From: Planctomycetaceae bacterium UBA4732
Lineage (GTDB): Bacteria; Planctomycetota; Planctomycetia; Gemmatales; Gemmataceae
Length of the DNA: 12,311 bases
Direction: 5' to 3'
NCBI GenBank assembly: GCA_002404095.1
Contig: DHJA01000297.1
Coordinates: 812-13,122, forward strand
The notes under the pieces are model-generated. The model had not been told where the DNA came from and searched no databases. It worked only from the letters and a program-made list of their open reading frames with translations. The translations under genes and the position numbers were made by a program. Shown here piece after piece: positions 1 to 6,110 of the stretch. Numbering within the stretch: position 1 is the first letter of the stretch; each line of letters begins with the position of its first letter.

Positions 1-27
1 AAGTCCTATAGGACTTATAGGACCTAT
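1..27. repeat. Short palindromic repeat at the 3' end of the aldolase gene
   Basis: Bases 1-16 form a perfect palindrome, AAGTCCTATAGGACTT. A second imperfect palindrome, ATAGG-A-CCTAT, follows at 17-27. The 7-mer ATAGGAC occurs at 8-14 and again at 17-23, a 9-base period. The stop codon of the minus-strand aldolase gene (24-26) lies inside the repeat, so the repeat is the immediate 3' flank of that gene. The left edge is cut by the window, so the array may be longer. It resembles dispersed short repeats of environmental genomes. Whether it acts as a terminator, a protein-binding site or nothing cannot be told; there is no T-run typical of an intrinsic terminator. Confidence 0.6.
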
Positions 28-926
28 GAGCAAACGGAGACGCTACTCAGCAACCCCGCCGCTTCCAACGCGGCGCGCATCTTAGGCGCCCTGTCCGGCG
101 CCAATCCCGACACCGGCGAACGGCACGGCCCAAGCGATGCGCCCAGCATGTCCAGCGCCGCCTTCACCGCCCCCGGCGCCGTACACAGCGTCAGCGCCAG
201 CCGCAGCGGATTGAGGCGAAGCTGCGCCGCCTTCGACGCTTCCAGATCGCCGCGTTGGAAGGCGTTATAAATCTCCGCCAGCAGAGCCGGAGCGATATTG
301 CCCGTGGCCGGCACCGCTCCCTTCGCGCCAAACATCAGCGCGGAGAAAATGAGCGTGTCGCGGCCCATTAACACCGAAAAGCGATCCGGTACGGCGCGAA
401 TCATCTCGTTGGTATTCTGCAAATCGCCGCTGGAATCTTTGATGGCGAGGATGTTCGGAATCTGCGCCAAGCGGACGACCGTATCCACATCGATCTTGAC
501 GCCGCCGCAAGTCGCCGGGTTGTTGTACAGCACGACGGGCAGCGCTGTACTCTCGGCGATGCGGCGGTAATGGTCGTAAATCTCCTGCTGCGTCGGGCTG
601 ATGAAGTACGGAGTGATGACCGAAACGCCGTCGGCCCCCTCGCGTTCCGCCATGCGCGTGAGACGCACGACCTCGCGCGTCGTCTCTGCGCCCGTGCCGG
701 CGTAGACGGGCACGCGCCGGTTGACGTGGGCCACGGCCGTTGCGATCACTTCCTGCTTTTCGCGCTCATCCAGAGCGTAAAACTCGCTATTGGTGCCGAG
801 TACGAAAACGCCGTGAACGCCGTGGGCGATGAGGCGATCGAGAAACCAACGCAGCCGCGGCAGGTCGAGATCCTCGTTGGCAAGCATCGGGGTGGCAACA
901 GGAGGAATGACGCCGCGGATTTGCAT
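24..926 (-). CDS. Dihydrodipicolinate synthase/N-acetylneuraminate lyase family aldolase
   Basis: This is a 300-residue protein of the class I pyruvate-type aldolase family (DapA/NanA), close to the usual 290-300 residues, predicted cytosolic with a single TIM barrel. Family landmarks visible: GTNSEFYAL at 44-52 (the GTTGE loop that binds the pyruvate carboxylate), TPYFISPTQ at 105-113, LYNNP with the catalytic Tyr134, and AIKDSSGD with the Schiff-base Lys163. The position matching Arg138 of E. coli DapA, which binds aspartate semialdehyde, is in NPATCGG and is not arginine. A lysine-pathway role is therefore doubtful; a sugar-acid or other 2-keto-acid aldolase is more likely, with unknown substrate. 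The ATG at 926 is preceded by an AGGAAA ribosome site about 8 bases upstream. It lies 37 bases after the HNH gene on the same strand and may be cotranscribed with it. Confidence 0.9.
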   Translation of the reverse strand: MQIRGVIPPVATPMLANEDLDLPRLRWFLDRLIAHGVHGVFVLGTNSEFYALDEREKQEVIATAVAHVNRRVPVYAGTGAETTREVVRLTRMAEREGADGVSVITPYFISPTQQEIYDHYRRIAESTALPVVLYNNPATCGGVKIDVDTVVRLAQIPNILAIKDSSGDLQNTNEMIRAVPDRFSVLMGRDTLIFSALMFGAKGAVPATGNIAPALLAEIYNAFQRGDLEASKAAQLRLNPLRLALTLCTAPGAVKAALDMLGASLGPCRSPVSGLAPDRAPKMRAALEAAGLLSSVSVCS

Positions 927-963
927 GAGAAGCTTTCCTGTGAATGTCCCAAAGATGAAAAGT

Positions 964-1497
964 CTATTCTCCGGTTTGCAATAGCAACCGCAGTACGGTT
1001 CGTTGTTCTTCGAGTAGAGCGCGATGCTCTTCCAGCAAGGCAGCCTGCTGTCGATTCAGCTGTTCCAGCAAGTTTACGACTTCCCGATAGCGCTCGAGCA
1101 GTCGCCGTTCTTCGGCCCTGGATTGCCTGAAAAGCCGGTGCGCTGTCAAGGCCGGGCGATTGAGCCGCAACCGTCGGAGAGTGAATGTTCCAGTTGGCGT
1201 GATCGGGTAAAGCGTACCGTTCGTTAAGGGCAGCAGATGAGTTTCGACCGTTTCCTCACGTGGGTTCCACAAATTTGGATCGGTCGGCTGTGTAGGCCAG
1301 TAGTCGGCCTTGTATAAGTTGCAGCGGTGACAACAGTACAGCAGGTTGGTCGGGTCGTCCGCGCCGCCGCGAACTTGGGGCTGGAAATGATCCACGGTAA
1401 GCAGGCCGCCTGCGTCTGTTTCTGTAATGCCGCAGTATTCGCAGGCGAAAGCAGCTCGCTGACGTACCCGCTCCCATAATCTGGCGGAAAGAGTCAT
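964..1497 (-). CDS. HNH endonuclease with C-terminal coiled coil
   Basis: This is a 177-residue protein. The HNH nuclease fold occupies residues 15-66: a zinc-binding pair C19-x2-C22 (CEYC), the catalytic D36-H37 in VDHFQPQ, Asn51 in DPTNLLYCC, and a second zinc pair C56-x2-C59 in CHRCN. This is the compact McrA-like HNH layout that cuts DNA using a single metal ion. Residues 127-172 are rich in Glu, Arg, Leu and Gln and look like a long helix or coiled coil. No DNA-recognition domain is recognised. The ATG at 1497 overlaps the stop of the upstream coiled-coil gene in an ATGA junction, so the two are probably translationally coupled. There are no phage or transposon genes beside it, so a homing role is unsupported. 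A restriction, repair or toxin-like role is possible but unproven. The fold assignment is firm; the function is not. Confidence 0.88.
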   Translation of the reverse strand: MTLSARLWERVRQRAAFACEYCGITETDAGGLLTVDHFQPQVRGGADDPTNLLYCCHRCNLYKADYWPTQPTDPNLWNPREETVETHLLPLTNGTLYPITPTGTFTLRRLRLNRPALTAHRLFRQSRAEERRLLERYREVVNLLEQLNRQQAALLEEHRALLEEQRTVLRLLLQTGE

Positions 1498-1805
1498 GCG
1501 GGTTGCGCCGCGCGCTTCTGAGCCAACTGTCGTTTTAGATCGGCAACCTCTCGCCGCGCGACTTCATTCTCGGTCGTCATCGCCTGAATGCGCTGCGTGG
1601 TCGTTACGAGTTGGGCAACGACGGCGTTCACTTGAGCTTGCAGTGTAGGAATCTCTGGCGGTTTAGAAGTTTTGGCGAGCATGTCGCTTTCCTCTCGATC
1701 TAACCGAGCATACCACTGGGCCAATTGCATCTGCTCATCGGCGGTTAGCGACACGCCGCGCGTCGCTTTGTCATGCAGCTGTTGGGCAAGATCGTCTGTA
1801 CTCAT
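1494..1805 (-). CDS. Small coiled-coil protein paired with the HNH nuclease
   Basis: This is a 103-residue protein of no recognised catalytic family. Residues 1-45 are a polar helical stretch (LTADEQMQLAQWYARLDREE) ending before a short PP-containing linker. Residues 53-98 form a heptad-like helix (LQAQVNAVVAQL, then RREVADLKRQLAQKR) that should make a coiled coil. There is no signal peptide or membrane segment. The start is well supported: an AGGAGT ribosome site at 1814-1819, 8 bases before the ATG. The last four bases overlap the HNH start. Since the HNH protein also ends in a long helix, the two may bind through their helices; this is inference. Possible roles are nuclease partner, adaptor or inhibitor. 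From memory, small proteins of this kind are often seen next to HNH genes in cyanobacteria and planctomycetes. Confidence 0.75.
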   Translation of the reverse strand: MSTDDLAQQLHDKATRGVSLTADEQMQLAQWYARLDREESDMLAKTSKPPEIPTLQAQVNAVVAQLVTTTQRIQAMTTENEVARREVADLKRQLAQKRAAQPA

Positions 1806-1880
1806 GGTTCACAACTCCTACCGTCTCACTTGGTATGCTCCTGTTATCGCCATTGTAACACAACGTAGAGGACTATCGCT
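1806..1880. promoter_or_regulatory. Divergent intergenic region
   Basis: These 75 bases separate the minus-strand coiled-coil/HNH group from the plus-strand DCC gene and must hold the start signals for both sides. Both ribosome sites are clear: AGGAGT on the minus strand at 1814-1819 and GAGGA on the plus strand at 1868-1872, 8 bases before the ATG at 1881. A minus-strand TACAAT at 1852-1857 resembles a -10 box, but no matching -35 box lies at the right distance. A plus-strand TTGGTA at 1830-1835 has a poor -10 partner. The promoters are therefore placed by layout and not by strong motifs. Confidence 0.35.
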
Positions 1881-2294
1881 ATGACGTCATCCGCACTGCC
1901 GCACGCCCGCAAGGGCCAGGTACTTTACGACGGCCAATGTCCGCTTTGCCTCAAATCCATCGGCATTCTCAAGCGCCTTGACTGGCTCGGTCAACTTACC
2001 TACGTCAACGCCCGCGACCGCGAGCATTTGCCGCCGAGCGACGCCCCACTCGACCCGCAACGGTTGATTCAGGAAATGCACGTGCTAACGCCGGACGGCC
2101 ATCGTCTCTACCACGGTTTCGCTGCTTTGCGCTGGATCGCCTGGCGATTGCCGCTGCTGTGGCCGCTCGCGCCGTTCCTATATATCCCTGGCGTGCCGCA
2201 GCTCGGGCAGCGTCTTTACCTATGGATCGCCCGCAATCGCTTACGCCTCGTGCCGTGTCACGGTGGCGTCTGTACGCTGCCGCCGCGGCGCTGA
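1881..2294 (+). CDS. DCC-family thiol-disulfide oxidoreductase-like protein (DUF393)
   Basis: This is a 137-residue protein of the DCC family (DUF393), named for the conserved DxxCxxC near the N-terminus. Here it is YDGQCPLC at 16-23, giving Cys20 and Cys23 as the likely redox pair. The N-terminal strand-loop-Cys layout is like a short thioredoxin fold. Residues 84-104 (LRWIAWRLPLLWPLAPFLYIP) are hydrophobic and may associate with the membrane. A second pair, Cys126 and Cys131 in CHGGVC, lies near the C-terminus. The cellular substrate is unknown; members are called putative thiol-disulfide oxidoreductases from sequence alone. The ATG is supported by GAGGA 8 bases upstream. It is the first of three plus-strand genes, followed after 79 bases by the YhaM-type nuclease; cotranscription is possible. 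Confidence 0.85.
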   Translation: MTSSALPHARKGQVLYDGQCPLCLKSIGILKRLDWLGQLTYVNARDREHLPPSDAPLDPQRLIQEMHVLTPDGHRLYHGFAALRWIAWRLPLLWPLAPFLYIPGVPQLGQRLYLWIARNRLRLVPCHGGVCTLPPRR

Positions 2295-2373
2295 TTCCCT
2301 ACAAAGTCGCGCCGCCTCCATAAAATCAGGAAATCGCGTAGGCTTCATCGGCTCTTCTTCGGGGACGGCGGAC

Positions 2374-3381
2374 ATGACGAGGCGTTTCATCCAACAAATG
2401 ACGGACGGCGAGGCCATTGACGAAGTCTATTTGGTCGTGGACAAGCAATTGCGGGCCAATCGCAACGGCAACCTCTACCTTCAGATGGACTTGCGCGACC
2501 GCACCGGCTCATTGAGCGCCCGCCTCTGGAACGCTGGCGAACACCTCTTCCGCTCCTTCGACGCCGGCGACTTCCTGTTGGTCAAAGGCAAGGTGCAGCT
2601 GTTCCAAGGCGCCTTGCAGATGATCCTCAGCCATCTCGAACGTATCGAATCCGAAAAGGTTGAATTAGCCGACTTTCTGCCGCACACCGAACAAGACGTG
2701 AGCAAGCTGTACGAAAGGCTGCGCGGTTTCCTTCTGAAACTGAGCAACCCGCACTTGCGCGGGCTGGCCGAATGTTTCCTGATGGACCAGGATTTCGTGC
2801 GCGATTTCTGCCGGGCGCCGGCCGGCATCCGTAACCACCACGCCTTCCTGGGCGGACTGCTGGAGCACGTCGTCACGCTGCTGGATGCCGCCGACCGCCT
2901 GGCGCCGCTTTACCCGGATGTGGACCGTGAGCTTCTACTAATAGGCGTCTTCTTGCACGACATCGGCAAGGTGCGCGAGTTGAGCTACGACCGGGCTTTC
3001 GCCTACACCGACGAGGGCCAGCTGATCGGTCATCTCGTTATCGGCGTGGAAATGCTCAACGAGCAGGTGCGGCGCGTGCCGGACCTGACCGGCGAGCCGT
3101 TTCCGACCGAACTTTTGTTACGGCTGAAGCATCTGATCCTGAGCCATCACGGGACGTATGAATTTGGCAGCCCGAAGCTGCCGATGACGCCGGAGGCCAT
3201 CGCGCTGCATCACCTGGACAACTTTGACGCTAAAGTGCATAGTTTTACTCGCGACATCCGTGAAGACCATAACGCCACGTCGGCCTGGACGCCGTTCAAC
3301 CAATCGCTGCAACGCCGGCTGTTCAAGGGCGGCGCGGCCCAGGCGGACGCGGCCTATGAGCCGACGCCGGATAGCGAATAA
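2374..3381 (+). CDS. YhaM-type 3'-5' exoribonuclease (OB fold plus HD domain)
   Basis: With the chosen ATG at 2374 the protein has 335 residues, near the roughly 310-residue YhaM family. An OB-fold nucleic-acid-binding domain covers about residues 13-95 (NRNGNLYLQMDLRDRTGSLS, then VKGKVQLFQGALQM). The HD phosphohydrolase domain follows: H155-H156 in IRNHHAFLGG, His165 in LLEHV, the H195-D196 pair in FLHDIGK, His258-His259 in LSHHG, and LHHLDNFDAK near 280-287. All metal-binding positions expected of an HD nuclease appear present. Known members trim RNA, and some DNA, from the 3' end in the cytosol. The frame is open back to 2263, but those 37 residues overlap the previous gene and do not look conserved; family starts resemble MTRRFIQQM. 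The ribosome site (GGGGA) is weak. RNase R follows directly after an inverted repeat. Confidence 0.9.
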   Translation: MTRRFIQQMTDGEAIDEVYLVVDKQLRANRNGNLYLQMDLRDRTGSLSARLWNAGEHLFRSFDAGDFLLVKGKVQLFQGALQMILSHLERIESEKVELADFLPHTEQDVSKLYERLRGFLLKLSNPHLRGLAECFLMDQDFVRDFCRAPAGIRNHHAFLGGLLEHVVTLLDAADRLAPLYPDVDRELLLIGVFLHDIGKVRELSYDRAFAYTDEGQLIGHLVIGVEMLNEQVRRVPDLTGEPFPTELLLRLKHLILSHHGTYEFGSPKLPMTPEAIALHHLDNFDAKVHSFTRDIREDHNATSAWTPFNQSLQRRLFKGGAAQADAAYEPTPDSE

Positions 3382-3472
3382 GAGATTGACCACAAAGAAC
3401 ACAAAGAACACAAAGGAAATACAAAGAAAGGTAACCCTTTGTGTTCTTTGTGTTCTTTGTGGTCAATCTCTT
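3380..3472. repeat. Perfect 37-bp inverted repeat filling the gap between two exoribonuclease genes
   Basis: The left arm, 3380-3416, and right arm, 3436-3472, are exact reverse complements of 37 bases, with a 19-base loop (3417-3435). The arms are built from a 9-base unit: CACAAAGAA at 3391-3399 and 3400-3408, then CACAAAGG at 3409-3416, mirrored on the right. The left arm begins inside the TAA stop (3379-3381) of the YhaM-like gene and the right arm ends one base before the ATG (3474) of RNase R. Tandem CACAAAG-type units are, to my knowledge, a common dispersed repeat in environmental bacterial genomes. In mRNA the element would form a long, stable hairpin that could protect the upstream message or hinder translation of the downstream one. 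No T-run follows, so it is not a classical terminator. Confidence 0.95.
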
Positions 3473-3473
3473 T

Positions 3474-5651
3474 ATGGCTAATCTCGAAGAACTAATTCTG
3501 TCCGGCTTGGCCCGCAAGAGCTATAAGCCGCTCAAACCCAAGGCGCTGGCTCGCAAGCTAGGCGTCACCACGCCCGAGTATGCGGACTTTCGCCGCACCT
3601 TGCGCACTCTCGCCGACCAGGGCCGCATCGAGATCGGCAAGAACCACACCATCCGCGCGGCGTCACCGCACGGCACCGTAACCGGAACCTATCGCCGCGC
3701 CGGCACCGGCACCGGTTACGTCCGGCCGCAGTACGTCGAAGGTCAGCCGGGGACCGAGGTCCGCATCGCCGAGTACGATTCGCTCGACGCGGCCACCGGC
3801 GACGTAGTACTCGTCCGCCTCACCACCAAGCCCAACCGGCCCGGCGTACGCGCGGCCGGCAAGATCCTGCGCGTCCTGGAGCGGGCGTCGCGCAACTTCG
3901 TCGGAGCCTATTTCGAGCGCGACGGTCAGGGCTTTGTCCGCGTGGACGGCACGGTCTTCGCGCATAGCATTTACGTCGGCGACCCCGGCGCGAAGGGCGC
4001 CGTTGCCGACGATAAAGTCGTCTTCGAGATGGTCCGTTTCCCGTCGCCGGAGGAACACGGCGAGGGCGTAATTGTCGAAGTCCTCGGCCCACGCAGTCAG
4101 CCGGGCGTAGACACACTGTCCGTCATCCGCGCCTACAATCTGCCCGACGAGTTCCCCGAAGACGCCAAGGCCGAGGCCCGCGAAGCCGCGTTCGCCTTCC
4201 AGGAGGACGACCTCGACGGCCGTGAAGATTTCACCGGCGCCGTCGTCGTCACCATCGACCCGGCCGACGCCCGCGACTTCGACGACGCCGTGTCCGTAAC
4301 GCGCGACGAAGCGACCGGCCACTGGCAATTGACCGTCCACATCGCCGACGTGGGGCACTTCGCCCCCAGCGGCGGCGCTCTCGACCGCGAAGCCCGCAAA
4401 CGTGCCACGAGCGTCTACCTGCCGCAGCGCGTGCTACCGATGTTCCCGGAAGTGATCTCGAACCATCTCGCCAGCTTGCAGGAAGGCCGGCTGCGCTACG
4501 TCAAAAGCGTGGTAGTCGATTTCACGTCGGAAGGCCAGAAAACCGGCGTCCGCTTCGCCAACGGCGCCATCCGCGTCCGCAAGCGCTTTACCTACGAACA
4601 GGTGCTGGCGCACTTGGAAGCCGAAACGCCGCCGACCGCCGACGCCCTTGTACCGGACATTTACGCTCTGCTATTGCGTATGCGCGAGCTGGCAATGCTG
4701 CTCCGCCAGCGCCGTGCGAAGCGCGGCGCCCTGGAACTGAACATGCCGGAGGCGGAATTAGAGTATGACGCGCAGGGCCGGGTCAGCGGCGCCCACTTTC
4801 GCAAGGACGACATAAGCCATCAGGTCATTGAGGAGTTTATGCTGACGGCCAACGAGTCGGTGGCCGAGCTGCTGGCCGGCCTGCACGCGCCCTTCCTGCG
4901 CCGCGTCCATCCCGACCCGGATCCCATCAAATTGGAGTCGTTCGCCGGCTTCGCGCGCAGCCTCGGCTACAAAATGGAGCGGTATATGGACCGTTTCACG
5001 TTGCAGCGCATCCTACGCGACTCGACAGGCAAACCGGAAGCCTACGCCGTCCACTACGCCCTGTTGCGCAGCCTCAAACAGGCCGTCTACAGTCCGGCCG
5101 ACGAAGGGCACTACGCGCTAGCGAGCGAGGACTACTGCCACTTTACCTCTCCGATTAGGCGCTATCCTGATTTGACGATACACCGGCAATTAGGGCGATA
5201 CCTGCGCACCGGCAAGGCGGGCGGCAGCATGACGGAGTTGACGGCGTTAGGGGAACATTGCAGCAAGATGGAGCGGCGTTCGGAGGCGGCCGAGCGCGAA
5301 TTGGTGAAGCTGAAACTACTGACGTATTTGAACGAGCGCATTGGTACGGAGATGGAGGCGGTCGTCACTGGCGTGGCGGACTACGGCTTTTTCGCCCAGG
5401 CGGAGACGCTACCGGTCGAGGGCATGGTCCACGTCAGCACGTTGGCCGACGATTATTACTACTACGAAGAGGCGACGCACAGCCTGACGGGACAGCGCGG
5501 CGGCCAGCGCTATCGGCTAGGCGACAAGGTGCGCGTTGTGGTGGCGCGCGTCGATTTGCAGCGGCGGCAGTTGGATTTCCGCGTGGCTGGGCGCCGGCCC
5601 AACGACGCGCCGCCGAAGGCCGCCGGCCGGTCGAAGCGTCGAAAAGAGTAA
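3474..5651 (+). CDS. rnr: Ribonuclease R (RNB-family 3'-5' exoribonuclease)
   Basis: This is a 725-residue protein from the ATG at 3474, within the usual RNase R range. Domain order: an N-terminal winged-helix-like region (about 4-62), cold-shock-type RNA-binding domains (about 65-210), the RNB catalytic domain (about 240-575), an S1 domain (about 623-704) and a basic tail (SKRRKE). The catalytic motif IDPADARDFDDAV gives Asp262, Asp265, Asp268, Asp270 and Asp271, the magnesium-binding acids of the family. The second signature, HFTSPIRRYPDL, lies near 556-567. RNase R degrades structured RNA, rRNA and mRNA fragments from the 3' end in the cytosol. Start choice is uncertain: the frame is also open from a GTG at 3441, which would add 11 residues encoded by the inverted repeat (MFFVFFVVNLF). 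The ATG lacks a clear ribosome site, but family starts resemble MANLEELIL. Confidence 0.95.
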   Translation: MANLEELILSGLARKSYKPLKPKALARKLGVTTPEYADFRRTLRTLADQGRIEIGKNHTIRAASPHGTVTGTYRRAGTGTGYVRPQYVEGQPGTEVRIAEYDSLDAATGDVVLVRLTTKPNRPGVRAAGKILRVLERASRNFVGAYFERDGQGFVRVDGTVFAHSIYVGDPGAKGAVADDKVVFEMVRFPSPEEHGEGVIVEVLGPRSQPGVDTLSVIRAYNLPDEFPEDAKAEAREAAFAFQEDDLDGREDFTGAVVVTIDPADARDFDDAVSVTRDEATGHWQLTVHIADVGHFAPSGGALDREARKRATSVYLPQRVLPMFPEVISNHLASLQEGRLRYVKSVVVDFTSEGQKTGVRFANGAIRVRKRFTYEQVLAHLEAETPPTADALVPDIYALLLRMRELAMLLRQRRAKRGALELNMPEAELEYDAQGRVSGAHFRKDDISHQVIEEFMLTANESVAELLAGLHAPFLRRVHPDPDPIKLESFAGFARSLGYKMERYMDRFTLQRILRDSTGKPEAYAVHYALLRSLKQAVYSPADEGHYALASEDYCHFTSPIRRYPDLTIHRQLGRYLRTGKAGGSMTELTALGEHCSKMERRSEAAERELVKLKLLTYLNERIGTEMEAVVTGVADYGFFAQAETLPVEGMVHVSTLADDYYYYEEATHSLTGQRGGQRYRLGDKVRVVVARVDLQRRQLDFRVAGRRPNDAPPKAAGRSKRRKE

Positions 5652-6033
5652 CCGGAGAGATTACAGAACTCCGTCTGGCAAGTAGGATGAGCAAAGGTCG
5701 GCAGACTCATTTGCCGGCGAGGCTGGGAAATGCCTTTTCGACTTTCCAGGGTGGCTTTAATTATCTTTGCGCTCGGAATCGCCGCTGCTTTTCTCGGAGG
5801 CGTGGCTACCGCCTTCCTCATTCCTCCGCGCTCCCCCGGCCGCTCCCAAATTGCGGGCAAGACGGAACACGCCGGAACACGGCGAGTTCGCCGCGCGGCT
5901 GACGCGGGGCCGCGCCTGACGGCTGGGGCGGCGGAGCCTTACTGCCGTACAATGAATGCCTGTGTGAAATGGGTGCGAAAAGTTGAGCTGAGCGGACAAC
6001 ATATGATAGTCTTCGCCCGGAAAGGATCACCAC
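5652..6033. other. Gene-poor region between RNase R and the ATPase-TOPRIM module
   Basis: This 382-base stretch has no confident gene. A weak stem, CGGAG with CTCCG, lies at 5653-5673 just after the RNase R stop, but it has an 11-base loop and no T-run, so it is not called a terminator. A short stem CGGCGA-GT-TCGCCG lies near 5881-5896. A doubtful reading frame starts at 5730 (separate entry). The last 30 bases carry the probable start signals of the ATPase gene. The region marks the border between the housekeeping RNA-decay genes and the accessory module. Confidence 0.5.
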
Positions 6034-6110
6034 ATGGCAAACACTGCGAACGCAATCGACGAGCGGACGAAACCTCCGTTTCTTCGTCGAGTGCGCATCC
6101 GGGGTTATAA
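5730..6110 (+). pseudogene. Doubtful reading frame with an N-terminal membrane segment, possibly a gene remnant
   Basis: This is an open frame of 126 residues. Residues 1-31 look like a genuine membrane anchor: a short basic start (MPFRLSR) followed by VALIIFALGIAAAFLGGVATAFLI. A GAGG ribosome-like site precedes the ATG. From about residue 35 the sequence turns Arg/Ala/Ser-rich without a recognisable domain. The frame runs 77 bases into the ATPase gene in another frame, which makes the full length unlikely. It could be a small membrane protein ending by chance downstream, the 5' part of a gene cut off when the ATPase module arrived, or pure chance in GC-rich DNA. No homologue is recognised. 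Confidence 0.25.
6002..6027 (+). promoter_or_regulatory. Possible -10 box and ribosome site of the ATPase-TOPRIM operon
   Basis: TATGAT at 6002-6007 matches five of six bases of the sigma-70 -10 consensus. AAGGAT at 6022-6027 is a good ribosome site 6 bases before the ATG at 6034. The nearest -35-like sequence, TTGAGC at 5983-5988, is only 13 bases from the -10 box, too close for a standard promoter. The ribosome site is well supported and the promoter is tentative. If correct, the module has its own promoter, independent of RNase R. Confidence 0.35.

Noticed and set aside
570..1130. 186-residue plus-strand open frame across the aldolase and HNH genes
   Set aside because: It crosses the end of one real gene and the start of another on the opposite strand and has no recognisable domain.
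964..1497. Homing endonuclease or mobile intron
   Set aside because: No intron or intein boundaries or interrupted host gene are visible around the HNH gene.
2321..2326. TAAAAT as a -10 box for the YhaM-like gene
   Set aside because: No -35-like sequence lies at a suitable distance; the gene may simply be cotranscribed with the DCC gene.
2263..2373. N-terminal extension of the YhaM-like protein
   Set aside because: The extra 37 residues overlap the previous gene and are of low protein character; family members begin close to MTRRFIQQM at 2374.
3380..3472. CRISPR array
   Set aside because: The 9-base units are contiguous and arranged as one inverted repeat without spacers; no cas genes are present.
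3663..4358. 231-residue minus-strand open frame opposite RNase R
   Set aside because: It lies wholly within a well-supported gene, is Val/Gly/Asp-rich as expected of the complement of GC-rich codons, and shows no domain or ribosome site.
5653..5673. Stem after the RNase R stop as an intrinsic terminator
   Set aside because: Only 5 bp with an 11-base loop and no following T-run.
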